The notes: generated by a model not told the origin, from the sequence alone. A DNA stretch of 21,363 bases from Candidatus Bipolaricaulota bacterium (GCA_014360945.1 JACIWM010000013.1:1-21363), one strand, 5' to 3'. Counted from the first letter of the stretch, positions 1 to 6,773 are shown. Made by a program: numbers and translations.

Positions 1-45
1 GCCCTCGATGGCCCGGCGAAGTTTGGCGAGCTTTTCGTTGGGCAT
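1..45 (-). CDS. 5' end of an unidentified protein gene, runs off the left edge
   Basis: Only the first 15 codons are present, reading MPNEKLAKLRRAIEG. The ATG (complement of 43-45) overlaps the TGA stop of the upstream HTH gene in a TGATG arrangement, which points to translational coupling and a two-gene operon. No clear Shine-Dalgarno sequence precedes it. The short basic, helical stretch does not identify a family. Coding status rests on the overlap alone. Confidence 0.45.
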   Translation of the reverse strand, partial: MPNEKLAKLRRAIEG

Positions 46-494
46 CAGGAGATTTTCAGGTCGCGCCAGTGCTCCCACCAGGTCGCCTGTCTTGTTTGGG
101 CTTGAACCCTGGCCTCCAGGGCCCGTAGGCGCTCTGAAAGCTCCCGCACCTCCGCGGCCAGGTGTTCCACCAGGGCTTTCCAGCCCTCGTCCTGGCTTTC
201 TCCGGGTTTTTCCCGGTTTTGTCGCGTTTTGTCAGAAGGTCTTTCCACTTTTTCCTCGTTTGTTTCAAGACGAAAGCGCAAGATGTTGGCCGCTTCCTTT
301 AGGGTGTGTCCGGTTTCGCACAAAGTTTGAAGGTCGCGGAGGAGCTGGAGGCCTTGGTCCGTGAGGAGGAGCTGGTTATTGGGCCCGCGCCGAAGATGGG
401 GAAGGAGGAGGTCGCGGATGGCCTCGATCCTGTTTCGCACCTGATTTTCCGTGGAAAGCCCCAAAATGGACACAAGCTCGCGTACGCTGTACAC
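45..494 (-). CDS. MerR-like helix-turn-helix regulator with C-terminal coiled coil
   Basis: This 149-residue protein starts at GTG (complement of 492-494), with a strong AAGGAGGAAA ribosome site just upstream. Residues 1-75 (MYSVRELVSILGLS..., then the TLKEAANIL segment) look like a winged helix-turn-helix of the MerR type: an N-terminal recognition unit, a predicted wing (NNQLLLTDQGLQLL) and a second helical unit. Residues 76-105 are polar and probably a flexible linker. Residues 106-140 (heptad-like Leu/Val/Ala with Glu/Arg) are likely a dimerising coiled coil. It is divergent from the WD40 gene, with 109 bp between the start codons, and its stop overlaps the next gene. A DNA-binding role is inferred from the fold; target and ligand are unknown. 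A plasmid-type or phage-type regulator is possible. Confidence 0.6.
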   Translation of the reverse strand: MYSVRELVSILGLSTENQVRNRIEAIRDLLLPHLRRGPNNQLLLTDQGLQLLRDLQTLCETGHTLKEAANILRFRLETNEEKVERPSDKTRQNREKPGESQDEGWKALVEHLAAEVRELSERLRALEARVQAQTRQATWWEHWRDLKIS

Positions 495-525
495 GGCCTT
501 TCCTCCTTTTGCCCGGTTTTATCCA

Positions 526-554
526 AAGGTAGAGCGGAGCGAATCTTCTGGCAA
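526..554 (-). promoter_or_regulatory. Candidate promoter of the MerR-like gene
   Basis: On the minus strand a TTGCCA -35 (549-554) is followed after 17 bp by TACCTT (526-531), giving a leader of about 25 nt before the GTG at 494. The -35 is good and the -10 is weak. The repeat AAAACCGGGCAAAA (507-520) lies in the resulting leader. Confidence 0.35.
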
Positions 555-564
555 GTGGCGGCGG

Positions 565-570
565 TACAAT
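565..570 (+). promoter_or_regulatory. Candidate -10 box of the WD40 gene
   Basis: TACAAT lies 33 bp before the GTG start at 604, leaving room for a short leader that contains the ribosome site. No convincing -35 hexamer is seen 16-18 bp upstream. Confidence 0.3.
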
Positions 571-588
571 GCCGGCGGGGCAACGGAG

Positions 589-599
589 AAGGAGGTGAT
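589..599 (+). promoter_or_regulatory. Ribosome binding site that fixes the WD40 gene start
   Basis: AAGGAGGTGAT is a full-length anti-Shine-Dalgarno match, 4 nt before the GTG at 604. The same 11-mer precedes the HU gene on the other strand. It shows that the upstream in-frame ATG at 451 is not the start. Confidence 0.8.
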
Positions 600-603
600 T
601 CCG

Positions 604-2454
604 GTGCTTAAGGTGTTCCCAGTTTTGTGCGGTCTTGTCCTGAGCCTTTTGGCCTTGGCGGAGGAAGTCCCCGGGCTTCCGCCCGGCGCGGTGGATCGGT
701 TAGGCCTGGGGATTCCCACGGGCCTCGCTCTTTCTCCGGATGGTCAATTCCTTGCCGTGGCCACAAATATCGGCGTGGAGATCCGCGATCCCAAATCGCT
801 CGAACTTCTTGCTTTACTTTCGCCCCATGAGGCCTGGGTCACCGCCATCGCCTTCTCCCCGGACGGGAAGAAGCTGGCTGCGGCCTTCGCCAACGGCGCG
901 GTCGCCATTTGGCGGCAAGCCTGGTACGAAATGGAAAGGTTTTCTTTTGAGTGCCCGGTGACGGCCCTGGCCTGGTCTCCGGAAGGGGGTTTCTTGGCCA
1001 TAAGCGTTGGCGACGAAGTGTATTTGGTGGACCTGGACAAACGCTTTGCCCAAAAGATCTGGTGTGAGCCGGAAAAGAAAGTTCAGAGCCTAGCCTTTTC
1101 GCCCTTCGGGGAACTCGCTGTGCTCGCGGAAAACGAGATCTGGCTTTTGGAGCCGTCCGCATGGAATGTCCGCTGGCACCGCGTTTTCGTCACATCGCTT
1201 GGGGCCATGACCTTCCTTCCAAGCGGGGCGCTTTTTGTGGGCTTTCCCGTGGCCAGAACCCTTGATCCTCGTACCGGCGAAGAAATCGAAAGCATACCAG
1301 GACTAAGCATCGAAAGGGTGGCTTCCGGGCATGGAGAGCTTTTGGTGGGAAGCTCCGGGCCCTCCATTGTTCTTCTGGGCCCCGAAGGGCCTGAATGGAT
1401 CCTTGCCGCCCATCATAGGCCGATTCGCTACATTGCTTTGGGCGAAGGGGTCGTGTACTCCATAGGCGAGGAGGGAACTCTCAAAGCCTGGGATATCCGG
1501 ACCAAAGCTTTTCTTAGGTCCCTTGTGCGCATAACCCATCCGGTCACCGCGTTGAGCCTCTCTCCATCGGGAAGGAAGCTAGCCGTTGGTTCCGAAGGCG
1601 ACCTTGCCATTTGGGATCTTGCGACCGAGGAGGCGCACCTAATCACCGACAAGTTTTCGCTCATTTCCGATGTTTACATCGACGAGGAAAAGGCTATTGT
1701 TGTGGACCAAAACGGGCTGCGGGTCATCGATGCAAAAACTGGGCAGACGCAACGTTTCTTTGGAGCCATTCGCGGCGTTTTCTTGTCTCCTTTGAGGACC
1801 GCGAGGATCAGCGCCGATGGCCGGGTGGCGGCAAGCGTGTTGATGCCGGCTCCCATAGTGCTGCCCTCGGTTTATGTTGTAAGCCTTGCGGACCTTTCCT
1901 CCCTCTTTTCCCTGAAACTTGAGTTCTTGGCCGCCGTTAGGTACCTCGCTTTGAATTCCGAGGGCCGAAATTTGGCCTTTGCCACGGAAAACCGGGCGGA
2001 AGTTTGGGATATCCGGTCTAGCATGCTCTTAGCCAACTTTGATATTGACCAAGGCCGGTTTGGTCCATTGGCGTTGTCGCCCAGCGCGCGGTTTTTGGCT
2101 TTGGCGGTGACGGACGACGAGACCAGGGAGGAATGTCTGCGGGTTGAGATATGGGATGTGCCGGCGAAGACGCGCCTTTCCCGCATCGACGGGGTTCTTG
2201 CCAATTCCTTTGCCTTCTCCCCAGACGAGAAGACGCTGGCCGTAGGCACGGCCCAGGGAGAAATCCTCCTCTTTGATCTCGCTGAGCCAAGCCGGGCAAA
2301 GAAGATTTTGCGGGGCCACACCGCTCAGGTTTTTGCCCTCGTCTTTTCGCCGGATGGCACGCTCCTTTACTCCGGCTCCTCCGACGGCACCATCCTCATC
2401 TGGGACCTGAAAGAAGAACAGGAATCGATCGCCCATCGCTTGGCGTGGGAATAG
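604..2454 (+). CDS. Exported WD40-type beta-propeller protein
   Basis: The GTG at 604 gives a 616-residue protein. An upstream in-frame ATG at 451 would add 51 residues antisense to the divergent gene and lacks a ribosome site, so it is rejected. Residues 1-18 form a signal peptide (MLKVFPVLCGLVLSLLALA, then EE), so the protein probably leaves the cytoplasm; no lipobox is seen. The rest consists of WD40-like blades with the recurring pattern LAFSPDG-x-LA...I-WD. Clear examples are LALSPDGQFLAVA, IAFSPDGKKLAAA, LSLSPSGRKLAVGS, FAFSPDEKTLAVGT and the last blade LVFSPDGTLLYSGSSDGTILIWDL. About 11-13 blades are recognisable, enough for one large or two ordinary propellers. No catalytic domain is seen, so a binding or scaffold role is likely. 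The last codons run into a repeat-bearing segment of the island. Confidence 0.85.
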   Translation: MLKVFPVLCGLVLSLLALAEEVPGLPPGAVDRLGLGIPTGLALSPDGQFLAVATNIGVEIRDPKSLELLALLSPHEAWVTAIAFSPDGKKLAAAFANGAVAIWRQAWYEMERFSFECPVTALAWSPEGGFLAISVGDEVYLVDLDKRFAQKIWCEPEKKVQSLAFSPFGELAVLAENEIWLLEPSAWNVRWHRVFVTSLGAMTFLPSGALFVGFPVARTLDPRTGEEIESIPGLSIERVASGHGELLVGSSGPSIVLLGPEGPEWILAAHHRPIRYIALGEGVVYSIGEEGTLKAWDIRTKAFLRSLVRITHPVTALSLSPSGRKLAVGSEGDLAIWDLATEEAHLITDKFSLISDVYIDEEKAIVVDQNGLRVIDAKTGQTQRFFGAIRGVFLSPLRTARISADGRVAASVLMPAPIVLPSVYVVSLADLSSLFSLKLEFLAAVRYLALNSEGRNLAFATENRAEVWDIRSSMLLANFDIDQGRFGPLALSPSARFLALAVTDDETREECLRVEIWDVPAKTRLSRIDGVLANSFAFSPDEKTLAVGTAQGEILLFDLAEPSRAKKILRGHTAQVFALVFSPDGTLLYSGSSDGTILIWDLKEEQESIAHRLAWE

Positions 2455-2460
2455 CAGCAA

Positions 2461-2520
2461 AGTGCAGGGTTTATCCTGCGAGCGTTAGTCAAAACAGGTA
2501 ACCGCGGTGTTTCCTCTTAA
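2461..2520 (+). repeat. Inverted segment, copy 1: frameshifted 3' tail resembling a tnpB end
   Basis: This 60-bp stretch aligns nearly end to end with the minus strand of 5250-5310. Both begin AGTGCAG, share the exact 12-mer AGTCAAAACAGG (2487-2498 here) and end in TTAA. Most differences in the first half are transitions, plus one 1-bp gap. In the shared reading frame the end reads ALVKTGNRGVSS-stop, matching APVKTGGPGGFG-stop in copy 2. Both therefore look like diverged C-terminal tails of one coding sequence. Assignment to TnpB (IS200/IS605-type) is inference from tail style. Confidence 0.6.
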
Positions 2521-2529
2521 GCAACTCAG

Positions 2530-2606
2530 GCCCGGGGAAACGTTCCCGGGCGCCTCCGTCCGCGGGGGCTGGCAGGAGCGTGGCCAGAAATGCTGCCCGA
2601 CAGGCA
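2530..2606 (+). ncRNA. Run of four stem-loops, possible transposon right-end RNA
   Basis: Consecutive hairpins are visible: GCCCGGG (2530-2536) with CCCGGGC (2545-2551); GCCTCC (2552-2557) with GGGGGC (2564-2569); CTGGC (2569-2573) with GCCAG (2583-2587); TGCC (2594-2597) with GGCA (2603-2606). They lie directly behind the tnpB-like tail, where IS200/IS605 elements keep their right end and omega-RNA scaffold. No poly-T follows, so this is not a simple terminator. The RNA assignment is a hypothesis. Confidence 0.3.
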
Positions 2607-2754
2607 ACCACGGGCCGGTTAGCCACCAGACGTGAAAAGTTTATAGGTGCCCTTTCTGGACGTTGTGGCCCCGTCGGACATGCTCGGAGATGGCAGCGGT
2701 GGACAGATTAGTTTCAATCAACCAGTGCAAGTTGTTGCATCTGTCTTTGCAGTA

Positions 2755-5028
2755 TTACCCTCCCCTCCCAATTTCTAGGGCCAACTCCACCATTTGTCGC
2801 AACTCTGCATCGGGCGGTGGCAGCGGACGATCTGATGCCAAATGAGCATACGGACTTGAAAAATCGTTCAATTTGGTCAGATCATCCAATCTTTCCACAA
2901 GCCTACCAAAACGCGTAGGCTCACTACGGATGCGGCGAATCATCTCGCCAAGGTTTCGTGAGCCTTCTAGTTCGGTTGGGAATCGGTTACGAAGATTATG
3001 TTCAAGATACTTCCTGATATTCTCCGCAATCCTGGCCTTGTCGCCTACAGGTCCTTTTTCCAAATACTGAACCAGTGATTCATAAATCTCGTAGTACTCC
3101 TCACGGCATATCCGAAAAATATCGCACTCCTCAATAATGCTGTACTTACCCTCCCGTCTTAGGCGCAAGGAACTGATGAGGTTATCCTGATCATAATTCA
3201 CTCGCTGCAGCAGATCTCTTAGGAACAGGGCGTCATGGGACAGAACGATGAGTTGGGCGCACTTCTGTGCTAGTTTGGCCAATTCATCGCAAGTAGCCCT
3301 TCTTCTGGCAGCGTCCAAACTTGATACTGGGTCGTCTATAATGACAATGCGTTGGTTGAGTTGCGGATCAAGTTTTAGGCGTGCTAAAAAGAATGCAAGT
3401 GCGAGAGTCTTCCTATCACCGGAACTCAATGTAGCGCTGAACTCTCGACCCGATTGAGAGGAGACCGAGATCGTCTTACCCATTACTTTCAAGCCGTATT
3501 CTGTTCGCGGTGTGCCCTTCACATGTCTCACTCCCATTTCACTGATAGTGAATCCGGCGTTAAATTTACGAAGCAGGTTGTTGATTTCGTCTTTATAGCG
3601 CTGAAGGAGTTCATCCGTATATGAATCAAGTTTTTGGCGCTTCTGGCTCTTGGAGTTCTCGAGCTCGGATTTTTTCTTCTGTAGTTCTTGATACTCGTGG
3701 CAATAGTCATCGACTTCAGGCTGAGAGCGTCTCTTCTCTGCCTCGAGCCGTTCTATCTCATTTCGCAACTGCTGCTTATCTACTGTTCCAAGCGAATCCT
3801 TTAGTTTTCTTATACTCAAACGAACGCTCTCTACCGCTTTATTGTACCGCTCAACCTGCGTACGGACGGTCGCGTATTGCTTAGTGACTTGGTGAAGCGC
3901 TTCGGGCACTGGAATGTTAGAAAGGGGGGCTGACAGTTTCTGCTTCAGGACGGCTAGCACTCCGTCTCGAAGTGCTGTGAAAATCGACCTTAAGGTGTTT
4001 AGATCAAGGTCTTCTGGAAATTTTAAGTCTGGCTTATCTGCCCACGCGCCTTCAGCACTCCTATTCAATCTTAGTGTACCTTCAATCGAGGCCCATATAC
4101 TCTCCCCTAATTGCTTCTCGACCCCGTGCAACGCTTGTTCAATTTGACACTTGAAGTCGTCATAGGCTTTGCTGAAGTATTGCTTATAAGCCTCGACGAG
4201 GTCCAAACCACGGACATTCTGGCCGCAGAACGGACATATAGCTGTCTTTTCCAAGTAGCCAAGACCTTGCCGCAACCACTTCTCCCCGTCAGCATCGAGG
4301 TGTCGTGCAACGTGTTCTTTAACTTTTCTTTCAGCCTTCTCAGCTACTGTTTCCAACGAACCCGCAAGCAATTGTTCAATACGAGAAAGATCGAACTCGG
4401 GTAGCTGGATGCATTCTGGAACCGGTCGCTTGCGGATAGCCTCGACATTTTCCGCATGCTGTAGCTGTTGCTGTATCTCTTTTAGTCTTACATCGACATC
4501 TGGTGCGGGCTTGAGTTGAATAAACTGTTCGAGGGTGAGCGGTCCCTTATGCTGTGAGATGACTTGCCCAAGGTTCTTTAACTCTCGATTAACGGCCTCA
4601 ATATTTTCATTGATTTTGTCTATCTCGCCCTTCAAGCGGACGCCTTGCTCTCCGATGGCGAACTCCAGGAGATTCTCCCGCTGCGGAGGCTCTATACGGC
4701 TGCCGATACACACGTTGGTTTCTACAAAGTGATCATCGAAAACGACGATGTTAGGATATGGGTTACTCCACTCACCATTATGAAATTGGTAGCTCTGGTT
4801 GTTGATCCGGAAGTGTACTGTTGGCGCCAAGGTACCCCCAATCGTTCTTCTCTCTTCAATTACTTGCCCATCTCCGGTAGCTAGGGAACGGCAAATAGCA
4901 GCGAAAGTGGACTTCCCCCGTCCATTTTCGGCGTAGATTACGGTCACACGCTTCAAGCAAAGTGCTCCGGCGGGCAATGCGTTGTGAAGCAAACCAATCC
5001 CCCGAAGCTGTATCATTTTTTCAATCAT
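2755..5028 (-). CDS. AAA_13-family ATPase with zinc-hook CxxC; RloC-like candidate anticodon nuclease
   Basis: The 757-residue protein starts at ATG (complement of 5026-5028) with GAGGGGAGA upstream. ABC-type motifs are complete: Walker A ENGRGKST (34-41), signature LSSGDRKT (534-541), Walker B IVIIDD (561-566), D-loop SSLD (569-572) and H-loop LSHD (596-599). The family mark VVFDDHFVETNV is at 95-106. The two ATPase halves are split by long Glu/Lys/Arg coiled coils around a CPFCGQ motif (265-270), as in the zinc-hook RloC proteins, tRNA anticodon nucleases of the AAA_13 group (known family behaviour). In the C-terminal region, R672 and E676 (RxxxE) and H729 could be the nuclease triad known from PrrC/RloC; this is inference. 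It is AT-richer than the flanks, lies beside an hsdM remnant and is enclosed by inverted repeats, all consistent with transferred defence DNA. Other AAA_13 ATPases lack proven nuclease activity. Confidence 0.8.
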   Translation of the reverse strand: MIEKMIQLRGIGLLHNALPAGALCLKRVTVIYAENGRGKSTFAAICRSLATGDGQVIEERRTIGGTLAPTVHFRINNQSYQFHNGEWSNPYPNIVVFDDHFVETNVCIGSRIEPPQRENLLEFAIGEQGVRLKGEIDKINENIEAVNRELKNLGQVISQHKGPLTLEQFIQLKPAPDVDVRLKEIQQQLQHAENVEAIRKRPVPECIQLPEFDLSRIEQLLAGSLETVAEKAERKVKEHVARHLDADGEKWLRQGLGYLEKTAICPFCGQNVRGLDLVEAYKQYFSKAYDDFKCQIEQALHGVEKQLGESIWASIEGTLRLNRSAEGAWADKPDLKFPEDLDLNTLRSIFTALRDGVLAVLKQKLSAPLSNIPVPEALHQVTKQYATVRTQVERYNKAVESVRLSIRKLKDSLGTVDKQQLRNEIERLEAEKRRSQPEVDDYCHEYQELQKKKSELENSKSQKRQKLDSYTDELLQRYKDEINNLLRKFNAGFTISEMGVRHVKGTPRTEYGLKVMGKTISVSSQSGREFSATLSSGDRKTLALAFFLARLKLDPQLNQRIVIIDDPVSSLDAARRRATCDELAKLAQKCAQLIVLSHDALFLRDLLQRVNYDQDNLISSLRLRREGKYSIIEECDIFRICREEYYEIYESLVQYLEKGPVGDKARIAENIRKYLEHNLRNRFPTELEGSRNLGEMIRRIRSEPTRFGRLVERLDDLTKLNDFSSPYAHLASDRPLPPPDAELRQMVELALEIGRGG

Positions 5029-5185
5029 GCTCTCCCCTCAAATTGATCTTGCTCCTACGCGCTTCCTTACAATTGTTTTCTGGGCATGTTCTGCCGACAA
5101 TAAACGTGAGCACAAGACTTACTAAAATAAAGGGAAACTTTCCCATCTGTTCCAATGTAAAAGACTTCTCATGTTCATCAAACAT
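5021..5185 (-). CDS. Possible small single-pass membrane protein ahead of the ATPase
   Basis: An open frame from ATG (complement of 5183-5185) encodes 54 residues: a polar N-terminus (MFDEHEKSFTLEQMG), one hydrophobic segment (KFPFILVSLVLTFIVGRTC) and a basic tail. Its TGA overlaps the ATG of the ATPase by 8 nt, which would couple their translation. An upstream GTG at 5263 extends the frame to 80 codons and has AGGAGG before it, but that AGGAGG is part of the tnpB-like tail repeat, so it may be coincidence. No family is recognised. It could be a real accessory subunit or chance; base composition matches the ATPase gene rather than the host DNA. Confidence 0.35.
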   Translation of the reverse strand: MFDEHEKSFTLEQMGKFPFILVSLVLTFIVGRTCPENNCKEARRSKINLRGEHD

Positions 5186-5249
5186 TTTATAATTACTTGG
5201 AAAGTTTTGTGCGTTCAGGTAGTTTCTCAAAAAGTGAGGCCTGCACCCT

Positions 5250-5310
5250 TTAACCGAAACCACCCGGGCCTCCTGTTTTGACTGGCGCTTGGGGGGACGA
5301 ACTCTGCACT
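5250..5310 (-). repeat. Inverted segment, copy 2: intact 3' tail resembling a tnpB end
   Basis: The minus strand reads VQSSSPQAPVKTGGPGGFG-stop (TAA at 5250-5252) in an open frame that extends back through a YYVTTSVGIPILPAAHPGS stretch to about 5375. It is the partner of 2461-2520, sharing the exact 12-mer CCTGTTTTGACT at 5272-5283. The CAGGC following the stop is also shared (about 5239-5243), and then the copies diverge. It is read as a decayed end of an IS200/IS605-type tnpB. That naming is inference; the repeat itself is visible. Confidence 0.55.
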
Positions 5311-5469
5311 GTGGGGATGCTCCCAGGGTGAGCGGCAGGCAAGATAGGGATGCCTACGCTCGTAGTTACATAGTAGCTCACCTGTCTCACCATGACTTCC
5401 TTCTGTCCTCCCACCTCTCCACCCCCAAGAATGGCGAGGTGTCCTCCCATAGTCTCTTGTAAAGCGTGT

Positions 5470-5632
5470 CTAGCCAGCATAGTAGCTCCTCGTCTCTAAT
5501 GCCGGAAATCCTCGAGGTTTTCTGGCTCCCCACACCTCCTTTAGTTAACACAAAACTAGGTGGAGAAGCTTTTCCACTGCCTCCTCCCCGCGAAATACCT
5601 CCACCACCTTCGTTGTCTTCTTCGCCTTGTTG
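5470..5632 (-). pseudogene. C-terminal remnant of an IS256/Mutator-type transposase
   Basis: Directly after the break in hsdM, a different frame reads LANKAKKTTKVVEVFRGEEA, then VEKLLHLVLC, a stop (TAA at 5545-5547), and LKEVWGARKPRGFPALETRS up to TAG (5470-5472). This matches the usual C-terminal pattern of the family (KRRTKVVEVF..EEA..KLLYLVL...WG.RRLRGF). About 53 codons remain, with one in-frame stop, so it is dead. Behind the stop, around 5440-5469, the minus strand continues as TTTACAAGAGACTATGGGAG, the place and style of an IS256 terminal repeat. It is an insertion scar. Confidence 0.6.
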
Positions 5633-6064
5633 GCCAAGCCGTTGTTGGTCCAAGGCAGGACGCGCGTAATCTTTGGGCAACACTCCTTTAAGCGATGGGT
5701 TTTCCCGTTCCACCGCTTCCATGGCCTTGTCCACGAGTTGGCCGATGTTCGGCTGCCTCGCGTTTTTCTGCAGATTGGACCAGCGGGCTTCCTGGGGAAC
5801 CCAGAAGATGTTTTCGGCGCGGTACTCGTCGGGATCCTCGGGGTCAGCGCCCAAGGGGCGTTCGGCCTCAAGCTTCGCTCGGTGGGCCTCGAACGCATCG
5901 GAAATATATTTCAGGAAAATAAGCCCCAGGACCACGTGCTTGTACTCGGCGGCGTCCATGGATCCACGCAGGGCGTTGGCCGCCTCCCAAAGTCTGGCCT
6001 CGAAACCTAAAGTAGCCGAGGACCTGTCCGTTCCCGAATTCTTCGGTTTTGACCTCCTCGGCAT
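5633..6064 (-). pseudogene. hsdM: Truncated type I restriction-modification methyltransferase, N-terminal domain only
   Basis: It starts at ATG (complement of 6062-6064) with AGGGAGGAAG upstream. Residues 1-144 are a clear HsdM N-terminal helical domain: FEARLWEAANALRGSMDAAE, YKHVVLGLIFLKYISDAFE, the ENIFWVP block, and LPKDYARPALDQQRLG. Full HsdM proteins continue at this point with a sequence like ELIDLI and then the AdoMet-binding and NPPY catalytic domain; none of that is present. After QRLG the frame runs on as a Gly-rich non-homologous tail to 5387, because the transposase remnant has been joined there. No hsdS or hsdR is visible. The methylase cannot be functional, though the start signals look intact and a short protein may still be made. 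Confidence 0.8.
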
Positions 6065-6230
6065 TGCTTCCTCCCTGTTCCCATCATACCCTCACTGCCC
6101 TTTAGCACGTCTTACGGCACAAAAATTTATAAAAACTGGGACAAGAGAGCAAGTGTGGCAAGGTATCTCCCCGGGGCCGAATTGCCTCAATGAGGCGATT
6201 CAGAAATCTGGAAGGACGCATTAGGTGCGC

Positions 6231-6236
6231 TACCCT
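6231..6236 (+). promoter_or_regulatory. Candidate -10 box directly before the receiver gene
   Basis: TACCCT ends 7 nt before the ATG at 6244. The spacing matches the TAnnnT-start arrangement seen at mutL, mgtE, holA and rpsF, and suggests a leaderless message. No clear -35 is seen. Confidence 0.35.
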
Positions 6237-6243
6237 TAGAGAA

Positions 6244-6690
6244 ATGAAAGAAAGCCTGCGAAAGCCGCCGATTTTGCTTGTGGCCGAGGACGACCCGAGC
6301 TTCGTGGAGCTTGTTCGCCAGGTGTTCCAAGAGCCCCCGGCCTGGGAAATCTTTTGGGTGTTGGACGGGGAGGCGGCCCTGGATTTCTTGTTGCGAAGAA
6401 GGGCTTACGCCCAGGCCGCCCGGCCGGATGTCTTCCTTCTTAGCATCCGCATGCCCAAGAAAACTGGGTTGGAAGTGTTAGAGGAGATCAAGGCCGTGCC
6501 GGAACTCGCCTCGATCCCGGTGGTCATGTGGACGGTTTCTACTTGCCCCGAGCACATTGCCTTGGCCTACAAACTCGGGGTGGCGGGGTACTTCGCGAAG
6601 CAGGCTTTGCCGCAGGCCATGCTCGCCCAGCTAAGGATCATTAAGGCCTACTGGGATTCAGCCATGCTCCCCCACGAATGCCAAGCGTGA
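6244..6690 (+). CDS. Single-domain Rcp1-like response-regulator receiver with phospho-acceptor Asp replaced by Ser
   Basis: From ATG 6244 the protein has 148 residues; an in-frame ATG at 6190 would add 18 residues unlike family N-termini. The fold follows the stand-alone Rcp1 type: ILLVAEDDPSF with the acidic pair (residues 15-16), DGEAALDFL, LLSIRMPKKTG, IPVVMWTVS, GYFAKQ, and an ending IIKAYW. In the phosphorylation segment the usual LLD is LLS, with Ser67 (AGC at 6442-6444) in place of the acceptor Asp. The conserved Thr (WT) and Lys (AK) are kept, but the Pro after Lys is Gln. It probably cannot be phosphorylated normally, so it may act as a constitutive or protein-binding pseudo-receiver. 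No histidine kinase or output domain lies beside it. Confidence 0.75.
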   Translation: MKESLRKPPILLVAEDDPSFVELVRQVFQEPPAWEIFWVLDGEAALDFLLRRRAYAQAARPDVFLLSIRMPKKTGLEVLEEIKAVPELASIPVVMWTVSTCPEHIALAYKLGVAGYFAKQALPQAMLAQLRIIKAYWDSAMLPHECQA

Positions 6691-6773
6691 GCTCGATCCG
6701 TTCCCCCGCCATGCCCCGCACGGGATCTGACAACCCAAGGCCTGGGAGACTCGCACCAGGACGAGGAGGGCCC

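Noticed and set aside
451..603. N-terminal extension of the WD40 gene from an upstream ATG
   Set aside because: It would read through the divergent promoter region and the start of the MerR-like gene, and it has no ribosome site. The GTG at 604 has a perfect one and begins a signal peptide.
2530..2551. Hairpin as a terminator of the WD40 gene
   Set aside because: The stem is strong, but no T tract follows and further stems come directly after, so a structured right end is the better reading. Rho-independent termination is unlikely.
2461..5310. CRISPR array or tandem-repeat array in the island
   Set aside because: Only two copies of the segment exist, in opposite orientation, with no regular spacers and no cas-like genes.
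5250..5480. 76-codon minus-strand frame as a gene in its own right
   Set aside because: Its first half is the out-of-frame IS256 transposase tail and terminal region, and its second half is the tnpB-like tail. It is a chance fusion of remnants.
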